DNA of 64,000 bases, from contig NZ_JAKCPW010000003.1 of the NCBI RefSeq assembly GCF_021440085.1, positions 248,001-312,000 of the forward strand, read 5' to 3'. Under the pieces are notes generated by a model that saw only the letters and a list, made by a program, of their open reading frames with translations, was not told where the DNA came from and ran no database searches. Position 1 is the first letter of the stretch. Each line of letters opens with the position of its first letter. The position numbers and the translations under genes are program-made. Origin of the DNA: Dyadobacter sp. CY261 (GTDB lineage Bacteria > Bacteroidota > Bacteroidia > Cytophagales > Spirosomataceae). Of this stretch, positions 8,411 to 17,420 are shown one piece after another.

Positions 8411-9345
8411 TATTTGAATGCTACTTCACCGTACATGCCTATTTTCAGGTAGCCGTCATTCTTCACACGGATTTTCACCGCGTACACCAGGTTAGCACGC
8501 TCATCCTTGGTTTGGATGGTTTTGGGCGTAAATTCAGCCTTATTGCTGATCCATTCGATCGTTCCCTGCGACTCGCGGTATTTGCCATTGACGTCATCCA
8601 CCAGCACTTTCACCTGCTGGTTCAGTTTAATGCCCGTCAACTGATCGCCCGTCACATAAGCGCGCAGGATGATGGTAGAAAGGTCAGCAATTTTATATAA
8701 AGGCTTTCCGGCCGTTGCAACCTCATTAGCCTCTGCATATTTAGTAAGCACTGTCCCTCCGACCTCGTTAATGATTCTTGACTTCGCCAACTGGTCATTA
8801 ATCTGCTCGATCTGCACGTACAATGGCAGCACATCCGCCCGCAATCCCGAGGTCTGCGTTTTCAGCACCGACGTCTGCGCCGCATCCTGTTTGCGGATCA
8901 CTTCCAGTTGCTTTTGCAACTCTTCCACCTGTGCGTTGATGTCGTCCAGTTGCTTCGGCGTGGCGGCATCGGCTTTCAACAGGTTCTGAATGCGTTTTTG
9001 TTCATGAATAAGATTATCGAGACGCACTTGCGAGACGGCGATCTGCTGTTTGTAGACGTTCGTTTGCGCTACAATGTCGGGCACCCGGCTTCCTGTGGCC
9101 CTGATCTGCGCTTCTAGTTGTTTTTTGCGCAAATACAATTGCAGACTATCGATATAACCCACTGTTTGCCCGGCCGTCAGTTGCTGGCCTTCTTCCAGGT
9201 TCAATACCATAATGCGGCCCGTGGCCTCGGCGGATACGATGGTTTCGACCGCCTCAAATGTGCCGGAGGCGTCGTAAGGATTTTCCTTGCCGTTGCATGC
9301 TGTCAACACGGCAACCATTATGATCAGATAAGAATATGTTTTCAT
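8410..9345 (-). CDS. HlyD-family periplasmic adaptor lipoprotein
   Basis: 311-residue membrane-fusion protein. It starts with a signal peptide and lipobox LTAC, giving a lipidated Cys17. Next come a half-lipoyl domain (GRIMVLNLEEGQQLTAG), a long coiled-coil hairpin (about residues 70-190), and a second lipoyl half and beta-barrel. It should bridge the inner-membrane ABC-2 exporter and the TolC protein encoded just upstream (18 bp spacing). It resembles YhiI/YbhG-type adaptors. Confidence 0.92.
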   Translation of the reverse strand: MKTYSYLIIMVAVLTACNGKENPYDASGTFEAVETIVSAEATGRIMVLNLEEGQQLTAGQTVGYIDSLQLYLRKKQLEAQIRATGSRVPDIVAQTNVYKQQIAVSQVRLDNLIHEQKRIQNLLKADAATPKQLDDINAQVEELQKQLEVIRKQDAAQTSVLKTQTSGLRADVLPLYVQIEQINDQLAKSRIINEVGGTVLTKYAEANEVATAGKPLYKIADLSTIILRAYVTGDQLTGIKLNQQVKVLVDDVNGKYRESQGTIEWISNKAEFTPKTIQTKDERANLVYAVKIRVKNDGYLKIGMYGEVAFK

Positions 9346-9363
9346 GATTTTGTGGTTAATGCT

Positions 9364-10647
9364 TTATTCGATGTTGGTCCCCAATGTGTTTTCGAGATTG
9401 TATTGAGACATGAGCAACTGGGTACCGTGGAGTATCTTGCTCTGGCGGGCCGTGTCTTCGGCATTAACTTCCCGCAAAAAATCATTGGTGTTGATCACGC
9501 CGTTTTCCAGTTGAGCGGCAGCCGCCGTTTTAATGCTTTCTCGGAGATTGATGATCTCGTCGTCGGTCACCAGCAACTGGCGGAAACGGTCGAGTTCCGC
9601 ACTCTGCTGCCTGGCTGTCAGGTTTGTATTAAAAAGGAAGGTCTCCTTTTGTAGCTGAATGGCATCCCGGTTGTTCCGCACAAGTTCGTGGTCCTTTTTC
9701 GCCGTATAAAATCCTGAAAGTGACCAGTTCAGCCGTACGCCGGTGATGTAATAAGGATCAAAACCATTGCTGAGGATATTCAATGCAGGCCTGCCGTAAC
9801 CTCCTTGGAAGAAAAAGTTAAGCTTGGGACGATTCCGTACATCGATCATTTGAGATTGAATATCGAGACTGCGGTGCTGGGCGTCGTACAATTTAAGTTC
9901 GGGCCTGTGGATCACACCGCCTGCCGCCAGCTCTATCGGCCGTTCCAGCACCGCCGAATCTCCCAGCGGTTGACCTGTGAGCAGGCCCAGCATTTCGACA
10001 TAAGCTTTCCGGCTGGCATTGAGGTCGATCGTCCGCTGGTCGGCTTTCAGCAATTCCGCTTTCAGGGTATTTGCATTGCTTTTGAATGCCGTGCCGTTGT
10101 CGATCAGCGCCTGTACTTTTTTGATACCCAGATTGATATCATTTTTCAGTAACTCATTTTGTTTGAGCTGCTCATCCTGCATCAGCACGCCAAAAAACAA
10201 CTGATTGACGCGTTCATTGAGTTTGTAAAGCTCCACTTCCAGCTTTTGTGTTTCCACCAGCGCATTCGCCTCGTGCGAACGGACCTGTGTGCGAACATTC
10301 CCGCCGTCGTAAATGACCTGGTTCACTTCGCCCAGCACCTTGTACTGATCTTTATTGATCGTCGGAAATTCCACGCCGGGAATGGAAACGGGCAGTTTGA
10401 ACTCCGTCACTGCCGATTGGTAGGTTGCTTGCCCCTGCACGGAGAATTGGGGCAAATAGCCTTTGGCCGCATTGCTTATCGAATAATCCCGCGTCTTTTC
10501 GATCAAACCGAGCTGCCGGATCATCGGGTAGTTTTTACGGGCCAGCTGGTATGCCTCCCGGATCGTAAGCTGCTTTTGCTGCGCTTGCGTAGGCAAAGTC
10601 ACCAACCATAAGCAACCGATTAAAGCTATTTTAACTTCATTAATCAT
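9364..10647 (-). CDS. TolC-family outer-membrane efflux protein
   Basis: 427-residue outer-membrane channel protein with an N-terminal signal peptide (IALIGCLWLVTLPTQAQ) and two long helical repeats typical of the OEP/TolC family. It is the first gene of the efflux operon. Its start is preceded by a 7-bp-arm palindrome at 10666-10681 that matches the core of a larger palindrome in front of the tetR gene. It should be the outer-membrane exit duct of the complex. Confidence 0.92.
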   Translation of the reverse strand: MINEVKIALIGCLWLVTLPTQAQQKQLTIREAYQLARKNYPMIRQLGLIEKTRDYSISNAAKGYLPQFSVQGQATYQSAVTEFKLPVSIPGVEFPTINKDQYKVLGEVNQVIYDGGNVRTQVRSHEANALVETQKLEVELYKLNERVNQLFFGVLMQDEQLKQNELLKNDINLGIKKVQALIDNGTAFKSNANTLKAELLKADQRTIDLNASRKAYVEMLGLLTGQPLGDSAVLERPIELAAGGVIHRPELKLYDAQHRSLDIQSQMIDVRNRPKLNFFFQGGYGRPALNILSNGFDPYYITGVRLNWSLSGFYTAKKDHELVRNNRDAIQLQKETFLFNTNLTARQQSAELDRFRQLLVTDDEIINLRESIKTAAAAQLENGVINTNDFLREVNAEDTARQSKILHGTQLLMSQYNLENTLGTNIE

Positions 10648-10665
10648 TTTATTTATTCGTTTTAT

Positions 10666-10681
10666 TTAATCATTTGATTAA
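10666..10681. promoter_or_regulatory. Probable TetR operator in front of the efflux operon
   Basis: The palindrome TTAATCA-TT-TGATTAA lies 19 bp upstream of the tolC start and just below a transcription terminator. The same core, with a different two-base centre, forms the middle of the 42-bp palindrome in front of the tetR gene (11377-11418). Two sites sharing one core strongly suggest that the neighbouring TetR protein binds both. Confidence 0.7.
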
Positions 10682-10690
10682 TTGTAGAGC

Positions 10691-10714
10691 AAAAAAATTC
10701 CCGGGTTTACGGGA
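10691..10714 (-). terminator. Rho-independent terminator of the tetR gene
   Basis: Read on the minus strand, TCCCG and CGGGA pair around a 6-nt loop (10699-10714) and are followed by a seven-T run. It lies 5 bp after the tetR stop and separates tetR from the efflux operon. The operon therefore needs its own promoter, where the 10666-10681 palindrome lies. Confidence 0.65.
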
Positions 10715-10718
10715 CTAT

Positions 10719-11330
10719 TCAGGTGTGATCAAGCATGAGCTTCATCCAGACTGGTACCAGTTTCTTGCGTTGCTCCATCAACTGCCGGTAAGCCTCTTCA
10801 TTTCCCACGATCGGTTGTAAAACAGGCTTTGCGACAAATGGGAACAGGTTCATACCCAACAAGTTCATCAGAAAGTGAAATGGGTTAATATCGCTTCTGC
10901 GTTCGATCAGCTGTTTGATAAAAACCGACTCCGTCAGGTTTCTGCGGGCCTGGAACCGGTTGGAAAGCTGCTCGGGATTATTCCGGATCTCGCTCAGCAC
11001 GAAAATCGGCAGGTCGGGATGTTCGAGCAGCATATTAATATAGCTCTCTGTGATCTTTTCCAGTTTTTCGTCCAACGTTGTCGACCCATCGTTAAGGATC
11101 GGGCCCAGTACGCCGAAAAGCTTGTCGATGCGCTCGGCCATGATAATCTGAAAAAGCTTCTCCTTACTGCGGAAATAGTAATTGAGTAATGCGAGGTTAA
11201 TTCCAGCTTCTTCCGCAATGTCCCTTGTACGCGCGTTGCCGTATCCTTTTTTGGTAAATACAATGCTCGCGGCCTCCTTGATCTTCTCTTCGGTACTCAA
11301 ATCCAATGCTTCCTTTTTTGCCTTCGCCAT
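10719..11330 (-). CDS. TetR/AcrR family transcriptional repressor
   Basis: 203-residue regulator. The N-terminal helix-turn-helix (about residues 12-60) shows ARTRDIAEEAGINLALLNYYFRSKEKL, typical of TetR proteins; the rest is the helical ligand-binding domain. It is encoded immediately upstream of the TolC-HlyD-ABC operon on the same strand. Palindromes sharing one core lie in front of both units. The likely role is repression of the efflux operon and of itself, released by an efflux substrate (inference from layout). Confidence 0.92.
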   Translation of the reverse strand: MAKAKKEALDLSTEEKIKEAASIVFTKKGYGNARTRDIAEEAGINLALLNYYFRSKEKLFQIIMAERIDKLFGVLGPILNDGSTTLDEKLEKITESYINMLLEHPDLPIFVLSEIRNNPEQLSNRFQARRNLTESVFIKQLIERRSDINPFHFLMNLLGMNLFPFVAKPVLQPIVGNEEAYRQLMEQRKKLVPVWMKLMLDHT

Positions 11331-11353
11331 CTTCCGTTTTCAGTTTGATGTCC

Positions 11354-11385
11354 CAAAGGTATAAGTGATTTTTAATTTAACCAAA
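11354..11385 (-). promoter_or_regulatory. Promoter of the tetR gene (Bacteroidota type)
   Basis: On the minus strand TTTG (11385-11382) is followed after 20 bp by TACCTTTG (11361-11354), matching the Bacteroidota -33/-7 consensus. The -33 box lies inside the left arm of the 42-bp palindrome, so a bound repressor would block RNA polymerase. Confidence 0.65.
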
Positions 11386-11418
11386 ATATTTAATCAAATG
11401 ATTAAATATTTTGGTTAA
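11377..11418. promoter_or_regulatory. 42-bp perfect palindrome, probable TetR autoregulatory operator
   Basis: Two 20-bp arms match perfectly around an AA centre (11397-11398). The inner core is TTAATCA-N2-TGATTAA, the same as at 10666-10681. The outer part (TTAACC and GGTTAA ends) is unique to this copy. It overlaps the -33 box of the tetR promoter. The length would allow two TetR dimers or a full operator with flanks. Confidence 0.8.
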
Positions 11419-11537
11419 TGCCTTTTAAAACACGGTCTTTCGTCGCAATAAACCGTCCTTTTTTTTAGGCAATATTTTTTCTTAACTTTTGAAAAGACAT
11501 TTGTAAACCACGCTTTTGTTATAACTACTCAGGTTCC

Positions 11538-11894
11538 ATGACTCCCTTCCAGGCAAGGAAATGGCTGCCGGGCATTCTGTTTCTGTCGGCGCAGCTTATC
11601 AATACTGTTTATGAACTTACCCTGGACACGCGCACAATCTCCTGGGCACCCCACACTACGCAGGTATATTACACGATCGAGGCATTTCAGAATGGCGTTG
11701 CGTGGGACAAACAGACTATCGAAGCGCGGTACGGCATTGCCCAATCTCATTGGGAGGCTCATTCCCAGGGCAATTTGCGACGCCTGGTTTTGGCTGTGGA
11801 AACAACAAAACCAGGGAATCCCGACAGCGTCCGGATCCACTATCGCAGAAATGCAGCGCCTGAGCAGACCTATATATGGAAAGCAAGCAGGTAA
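11538..11894 (+). CDS. Small membrane-anchored protein of unknown function
   Basis: 118 residues with one N-terminal hydrophobic helix (WLPGILFLSAQLINTVYEL) and a soluble domain rich in beta-prone segments. I recognise no family. Its 3' end overlaps the following HTTM-like gene by 19 bp, so the two are very likely co-translated and act together at the membrane. ATG 11538 is the only reasonable start. Confidence 0.65.
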   Translation: MTPFQARKWLPGILFLSAQLINTVYELTLDTRTISWAPHTTQVYYTIEAFQNGVAWDKQTIEARYGIAQSHWEAHSQGNLRRLVLAVETTKPGNPDSVRIHYRRNAAPEQTYIWKASR

Positions 11895-12952
11895 ATCAGA
11901 TGCAGCTACACTTAAACCCATTCTATATCAAAGAAAAACCGGTTGTACCGGAGTTAGTGCTGGCAATCCGGCTGCTGGCCTCCTATTTATTGCTGACCCG
12001 CGAATTTCCGTTCAATGGTAACCAAGGTACGGGCCGCTTTTTCCCACTGGTCGATTTTCTAAGCTACATCGGTACCGACGATCAGTTCGATCTGGGCGTC
12101 CGGATTGTCTTTCTGGCAGGAATTGCGGTCATTCTTTTCTCACGCTGCATTAGGCTGGGCGCGTCGCTGGTCGGGTTGAGCTTTGTTACCGGATTGCTTT
12201 CCTGTCAGATATGTATTTCAGTAGCCCATCTTTTCACGGCATGTGTATTTCTCTGCACCGCATTGAGCAACCTCGTAACAGGTACCGATCTGATCCGTTT
12301 CCAGTTGGTGGTGCTTTATCTCGGGGCTGACCTTAACAAGATTTTCGATATTGATTGGTGGACAGGCGCGAGTATAGAGACACTCCTGGTTTCGAGGCAC
12401 CACATTGCCCCCTACATGGCGGCGGCCGACATTTTCCCACCGCTTTTTCTTTCACAAATAACCGGCATTGGCGTGATCGTGCTGCAAATGGGCATTGCGA
12501 TATTGCTTATTAACCGGAAAACGATTCCTTATGCGATGTTCCTGGCCCTGGGCCTGCATTTGCCGATGGTCGTACTCATGCAAATCACATTCGGACCCTT
12601 TCTATTTGCGCTCGTGGTGGCCTACGGGTCGCTGCTGACGTGGCCGCGGCAACTGATCTGCAACGCCCGCCTGCATAGCCCGATGCTTGTGAAATGGCTG
12701 AAGAAACTGGATTTTAATGAGCAGGTCGTTCCCTGTTCAGAGCCAGCGGGTGAATCTTTCGCCCGCTGGCTCCGGACCGGCCTCGGTTTTATATCTCATC
12801 CCGTGATGCTTCTTTCAGCTACGTTGCTGGCCGTCGCATTGATCCGCTACGGAAAGTTTATTTTATTATCCATGGTGGTCATTCTGGCAGTTTCCATTTA
12901 TGCATGGCCGCAACACGGTCGCTCGCGGGCAAAACCGTCCTCTGGAAGCTGA
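11876..12952 (+). CDS. HTTM-like (vitamin K gamma-carboxylase-like) integral membrane protein
   Basis: 358 residues with about eight hydrophobic helices. The pattern is that of HTTM (horizontally transferred transmembrane) proteins: an N-terminal first helix (VLAIRLLASYLLLTR), loops with short polar motifs, and a helix containing QLVVLYLGADLNKIFDIDWWTG. It overlaps the preceding small gene by 19 bp. The first residues (MESKQVNQ) may not be the true start; ATG 11900 (MQLHLN) is an alternative. HTTM proteins are mostly uncharacterised. The assignment is by pattern only. Confidence 0.6.
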   Translation: MESKQVNQMQLHLNPFYIKEKPVVPELVLAIRLLASYLLLTREFPFNGNQGTGRFFPLVDFLSYIGTDDQFDLGVRIVFLAGIAVILFSRCIRLGASLVGLSFVTGLLSCQICISVAHLFTACVFLCTALSNLVTGTDLIRFQLVVLYLGADLNKIFDIDWWTGASIETLLVSRHHIAPYMAAADIFPPLFLSQITGIGVIVLQMGIAILLINRKTIPYAMFLALGLHLPMVVLMQITFGPFLFALVVAYGSLLTWPRQLICNARLHSPMLVKWLKKLDFNEQVVPCSEPAGESFARWLRTGLGFISHPVMLLSATLLAVALIRYGKFILLSMVVILAVSIYAWPQHGRSRAKPSSGS

Positions 12953-12998
12953 TCCCTGTCCTTTCAGCTTTTAGTTTGAAGTTCTCTCCGAAAACCTG

Positions 12999-13027
12999 TT
13001 GAAATATTAATTACCCTCTTAATTTTG
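12999..13027 (+). promoter_or_regulatory. Promoter of lepA and probably the downstream cluster
   Basis: TTG (12999-13001), an 18-bp spacer and TAATTTTG (13020-13027) match the Bacteroidota -33/-7 consensus. The start codon of lepA follows 55 bp later. Because the next gene begins 10 bp after lepA, this promoter probably also feeds the glycoconjugate cluster. Confidence 0.6.
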
Positions 13028-13081
13028 TGGTTGCTTTGACCTGAACTATATATTCAAAGCATTGGAATAGGAACTACTTTC

Positions 13082-14869
13082 ATGAAGAAAATCCGTAATT
13101 TTTGCATTATTGCCCATATTGACCACGGGAAAAGTACCCTGGCGGACCGGTTGCTGGAGTTTACCAAAACAGTATCCCACCGTGACATGCAGGCACAACT
13201 CCTGGACAATATGGACCTGGAACGCGAACGAGGCATTACCATCAAGAGCCACGCGATCCAGATGAACTATGTATATCAAGGAGAAGAATATATACTGAAC
13301 CTGATCGACACACCGGGGCACGTCGACTTTTCGTATGAAGTTTCCCGTTCCATTGCGGCCTGCGAAGGCGCCTTGCTGCTGGTAGACGCGTCGCAGGGCA
13401 CAGAGGCACAAACGATCTCCAACCTGTACCTGGCCATCAACCACGACCTGGTGATTATCCCGGTATTGAACAAGATCGACCTTCCTGGCGCGATGCCGGA
13501 GGAGATCAAGGACGAAATGGTGGACCTGCTGGGGTGTGAACGCGCCGACATCATCCCTGCGAGCGGTAAAGAAGGAATTGGCATTGAAGACATCCTGAAT
13601 GCTATTATAGAGCGCATTCCTGCGCCAGTAGGCGATCCGGAAGGCCCGTTGCAAGCATTAATCTTCGACTCCGTTTTCAACTCATACCGCGGTATCGAAG
13701 TTATTTTCCGGGTTAAAAACGGCAGCATCAAAAAGGGCGACAGGGTCAAGTTCATGGCGACTGGCAAGGAATACATTGCCGATGAGATCGGTACATTGGG
13801 CTTAGCGCAGATCCCAAAACAAGTGGTGGAATGCGGCGATGTTGGTTACCTGATTTCGGGGATCAAAGTGGCGAAGGAGGTGAAAGTCGGTGATACATTC
13901 ACACACATCGACCGTCCTGCGAGTGAAGCTATCGTAGGTTTCTCGGAAGTAAAACCAATGGTTTTTGCCGGTATTTACCCGGTCGACACCAGCGAGTTCG
14001 AAGAGCTTCGCGAGGCTATGGAAAAATTGCAGCTGAATGACGCGGCACTCGTTTGGGAACCTGAAACGTCGGCGGCACTTGGCTTCGGTTTCCGTTGCGG
14101 CTTCCTGGGAATGCTGCATATGGAGATCGTGCAGGAACGTCTGGAACGCGAATTCGACATGACGGTGATCACCACCGTTCCATCGGTACAGTTCCGGGTA
14201 CTTACCACTAAGGATAACTTATTGAATATCAGCGCTCCGTCCGAAATGCCCGAGCCGAACCATATCAAATACATCGAGGAGCCTTACATCAATGCACAGA
14301 TCATCACGAAATCGGACTATATCGGGCCGATCCTGAATTTGTGTATGGATAAGCGGGGTATCCTCAAAAACCAGATTTACCTCACCTCCGAACGCGTGGA
14401 ACTGCAATTCCTGATCCCGCTGGCAGAAGTGGTTTTTGATTTTTTTGACAAACTCAAAACCATTTCACGCGGCTACGCTTCGCTGGACTATGAACTGGCA
14501 GGCTACCAGGAATCCGACATGGTGAAACTGGACGTGATGCTTAACGGCGAGGCTGTGGATGCATTGTCGGCCATCGTGCACCGCTCGAAATCATACGAAT
14601 GGGGCAAAAAACTTTGCGAAAAACTCCGCGAGCTGATCCCCCGCCAGATGTTCGAGATTGCCATTCAGGCGGCTATCGGACAGAAAATCATTGCGCGGGA
14701 AACCGTGAAGGCGATGCGGAAAGACGTTTTGGCCAAGTGCTACGGCGGTGATATTTCCCGGAAACGCAAGCTTCTTGAAAAACAGAAAAAAGGAAAGAAA
14801 AGAATGCGTCAGGTTGGCAACGTAGAAATTCCACAGGAAGCATTTATGGCTGTGTTGAAAATCAACTAA
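13082..14869 (+). CDS. lepA: Elongation factor 4 (LepA)
   Basis: 595-residue translational GTPase, the usual length for LepA. G1 is [11 protein letters not shown]3 is DTPGHVDF and G4 is NKIDLPGA. The C-terminal LepA-specific domain ends with [22 protein letters not shown], a hallmark of the family. It promotes back-translocation of stalled ribosomes. The promoter is seen 55 bp upstream. A membrane-protein gene begins 10 bp downstream, so lepA heads a longer transcript. Confidence 0.98.
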   Translation: MKKIRNFCIIAHIDHGKSTLADRLLEFTKTVSHRDMQAQLLDNMDLERERGITIKSHAIQMNYVYQGEEYILNLIDTPGHVDFSYEVSRSIAACEGALLLVDASQGTEAQTISNLYLAINHDLVIIPVLNKIDLPGAMPEEIKDEMVDLLGCERADIIPASGKEGIGIEDILNAIIERIPAPVGDPEGPLQALIFDSVFNSYRGIEVIFRVKNGSIKKGDRVKFMATGKEYIADEIGTLGLAQIPKQVVECGDVGYLISGIKVAKEVKVGDTFTHIDRPASEAIVGFSEVKPMVFAGIYPVDTSEFEELREAMEKLQLNDAALVWEPETSAALGFGFRCGFLGMLHMEIVQERLEREFDMTVITTVPSVQFRVLTTKDNLLNISAPSEMPEPNHIKYIEEPYINAQIITKSDYIGPILNLCMDKRGILKNQIYLTSERVELQFLIPLAEVVFDFFDKLKTISRGYASLDYELAGYQESDMVKLDVMLNGEAVDALSAIVHRSKSYEWGKKLCEKLRELIPRQMFEIAIQAAIGQKIIARETVKAMRKDVLAKCYGGDISRKRKLLEKQKKGKKRMRQVGNVEIPQEAFMAVLKIN

Positions 14870-14879
14870 ATAGCATTAT

Positions 14880-16577
14880 ATGAGCGCAAGATACCGGCAA
14901 TACTACCTTCCAGGGATGTTGTCGGTATTTTTGCTTTATCATGCCCCCACTATTTTGCTTGGCCAGCAAGCATTCTTTAATGCATTCGATTCACTGGATT
15001 CCTTCGTGGTATGGTACCGAACCGTGACCCAGCAGGGCTATGCCTGGGCGCCACCCTCTGCGATCGTGGAACCATTCATGGGTGGCGTCCCGAAATTCAC
15101 GCTGGTCAGCACCTATAACATTTATTACTGGCTCAACCTGGTGCTGCCGACATTTGAAGCATATCAGCTTTACGGTATTTTCATCAGCGGTATAGCGCTG
15201 ACTGGTATGTGGCTGCTTTGTAGGCGGCATCTCAATCTCAATGAACCAGCTTCGGCCTTTATTGCACTTTCATTTGCATTCACCCCTTTTTTACCGACCT
15301 GGGGACTCAGTATTGCAGGACAGCCGCTGCTTTTGTTCACCATACTAAACCTCAGGAGGCCAAAGCCCGCAACCTGGAACTGGCTGATCCTGGCCGCTTT
15401 CCCTTTCACTTCCAATTTTCAGTCTGCCGGCGTCTTTATCCTTTCTGCATTGGCATTACTGATCGTCCATGATGTGACCAGGAAAAAGTCTTATCGACGC
15501 CTGCTGATGGCTTTCGTAGTGCTGCTCGCAGTTTACCTGATCACGAAGGTCGATTTGATACAAAACTTGCTGGGCGGCGAGGGATTTGTTTCCCATCGGA
15601 TGGAAATGCGCCGTTTTCCGACTTCCATCGGCATTTGCCTAAAGATTTTTGCAAGGTATTTTTTGCTGGGTAATATCGATGTAGCATTGTCGCTTCACAC
15701 TTTCGTGCTACTGCCTTTCGTATGTGGGGTTTATAGTGTTTATCTCTTCCGAAATAAAAGGCTGCCCTCTGCACTGACATTTACGTTAACGGCTATTGTG
15801 TTGATTTGCCTGTACATAGGCATTTTACATTGGGGGCCTATCGTAAACCTTCGGAACGAGTCGGATTTGCTACGGATGTTCAGCCTCGAAAGGTTTCATA
15901 TTTTCCTTCAACTTTTGTGGCATGTTGCTGCTGCACAGGCGATATTGCTTATTCCAGCTGTGTATCGCAACCGGGCCGTCGGTATTATTGCTGCCCTGCA
16001 ACTGGTACTTTGTTTTGCCTATCAACCGACTTACTACGAGCGTTTCGTCAAGAAATTCGTAACCATTGTCCCTTACCACTACATTTTCACCTACGAAGAT
16101 TATTATGCCGAACGAATGTTCAGCAGCATCAAGGCGAGCATACCGGAACCGGTGCAATCCTATCGTGTAGCGAGTATCGGTATTCCGCCGGCCATTGCCC
16201 AGTACAACGGTTTCCGAACTATCGATGGCTATTCGAGCAACTATCCGCTTTCCTACAAACACAAATTCAGGGCGATCATTTCGGAAGAACTTTCAAAAAA
16301 TGAAACAAACCGGGGCTTTTTCGATTTCTGGGGTAGCCAGTGCCTGATCGTGTACGACCAGCAGCTCCCCTATTTTGAAACACATATGACCCGCCGTATG
16401 GCTCCTGCCAGCAGGCCGATCGCGCTTTCGCACCAGGCTTTACTGAATTTGCATTGCGACTATATTCTGTCCGCTGAAAACATCGAAAGCCCGGAAAAAT
16501 CCGGATTGCGGAAACTGGCCATTTTCAGTTCCGCATTATGGCGCGTCAATTTGTACGAAGTCATTCAAGGCCAGTGA
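14880..16577 (+). CDS. DUF6044-like polytopic membrane protein (YkoS-like, possible GT-C glycosyltransferase)
   Basis: 565 residues with about ten to eleven hydrophobic helices and a large C-terminal extracytoplasmic part. An acidic motif (FNAFDSLDSFVVWYR) sits in the first loop, the place where GT-C glycosyltransferases keep their catalytic acidic residues. The overall pattern resembles DUF6044/YkoS. In Bacillus, ykoS is paired with the GT2 gene ykoT, and here a GT2 gene ends the same cluster. It could transfer a polyprenyl-linked sugar on the outer face of the membrane (inference). Confidence 0.65.
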   Translation: MSARYRQYYLPGMLSVFLLYHAPTILLGQQAFFNAFDSLDSFVVWYRTVTQQGYAWAPPSAIVEPFMGGVPKFTLVSTYNIYYWLNLVLPTFEAYQLYGIFISGIALTGMWLLCRRHLNLNEPASAFIALSFAFTPFLPTWGLSIAGQPLLLFTILNLRRPKPATWNWLILAAFPFTSNFQSAGVFILSALALLIVHDVTRKKSYRRLLMAFVVLLAVYLITKVDLIQNLLGGEGFVSHRMEMRRFPTSIGICLKIFARYFLLGNIDVALSLHTFVLLPFVCGVYSVYLFRNKRLPSALTFTLTAIVLICLYIGILHWGPIVNLRNESDLLRMFSLERFHIFLQLLWHVAAAQAILLIPAVYRNRAVGIIAALQLVLCFAYQPTYYERFVKKFVTIVPYHYIFTYEDYYAERMFSSIKASIPEPVQSYRVASIGIPPAIAQYNGFRTIDGYSSNYPLSYKHKFRAIISEELSKNETNRGFFDFWGSQCLIVYDQQLPYFETHMTRRMAPASRPIALSHQALLNLHCDYILSAENIESPEKSGLRKLAIFSSALWRVNLYEVIQGQ

Positions 16578-16688
16578 CGTATACCAGTGATATAACTATG
16601 CCGTACGGTTAAAAAGTAGTAGTATAAATTAGTTGCACTGCGACACATTTTCCTTTATATTCAATGCCGTAAGAACCAGCCCCTTCCT

Positions 16689-17420
16689 ATGAGCATTGTC
16701 GTTTCGAACATCAAGTTTCACAACAATCAGCAGCTCGACTATTTCGGGCAAAAGATCAAGCAGACGATGATACCGGTTTCGTCGCCTTATGTGCGCAGGC
16801 ATGTGAAGGAGGTTATCGATTTTGCCGGCATCAAAAAGACCGACCGGATTATCGACGTGGCTTGCGGGATGGGAAAATATACGCTCAGTTTCCTTTCGCA
16901 GGGTTACAAAGTGGAAGGGCTCGATCTGTCGCCATTTCTTTTGCAACAACTTCTTATTTATAATGACAACAGATTTCCAGTAAAACTGCATGCCGCAGAC
17001 ATCCTGGATGCCCCTGAGGAGCTGAATGAGCAGTTCGATGTCGTCATGGGTTTTATGGCATTGCATCACTTTCACAGCCTCCATGCATGCTTTCAGGCCA
17101 TGTACCGGATCGCGAAGCCAGGTGCAAAACTGGTTTTTCTTGAACCTAATGCTTATAACCCGCTCTATTATTTACAGATAGCATTTACACCGGGCATGTC
17201 GTGGGAAGGCGACAAAGGCGTGGCCGATATGACGAAAACGAAGTTGTATGATGCGATGGAATATGCCGGGTGGAAGAATTTAAAAATCAAAAGATTCGGC
17301 TTTTATCCGCCATTTTTGTCCAACACCCCTTTCGGCCAAAAAAGCGAACCGATACTTGAAAAAGTCCCAGGCCTGAATACTTTTTTACCATTCCAAATCA
17401 TCACGGGAGAAAAACAATAA
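16689..17420 (+). CDS. Class I SAM-dependent methyltransferase
   Basis: 243 residues with SAM motif I IIDVACGMGKYTLSF (Asp56, Gly60, Gly62) and the acidic post-I residue in VEGLDLS. Motif II is FDVVMGFMALHHF. The N-terminus contains DYFGQKIKQTMIPVSSPYVR. The gene ends 1 bp into the next methyltransferase gene, indicating coupling. The substrate is probably small or sugar-linked, judging from the cluster. Confidence 0.85.
   Translation: MSIVVSNIKFHNNQQLDYFGQKIKQTMIPVSSPYVRRHVKEVIDFAGIKKTDRIIDVACGMGKYTLSFLSQGYKVEGLDLSPFLLQQLLIYNDNRFPVKLHAADILDAPEELNEQFDVVMGFMALHHFHSLHACFQAMYRIAKPGAKLVFLEPNAYNPLYYLQIAFTPGMSWEGDKGVADMTKTKLYDAMEYAGWKNLKIKRFGFYPPFLSNTPFGQKSEPILEKVPGLNTFLPFQIITGEKQ

Noticed and set aside
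16578..16688. Separate promoter between the DUF6044 gene and the first methyltransferase
   Set aside because: The 111-bp gap is AT-rich but shows no TAnnTTTG with a matching -33 box.
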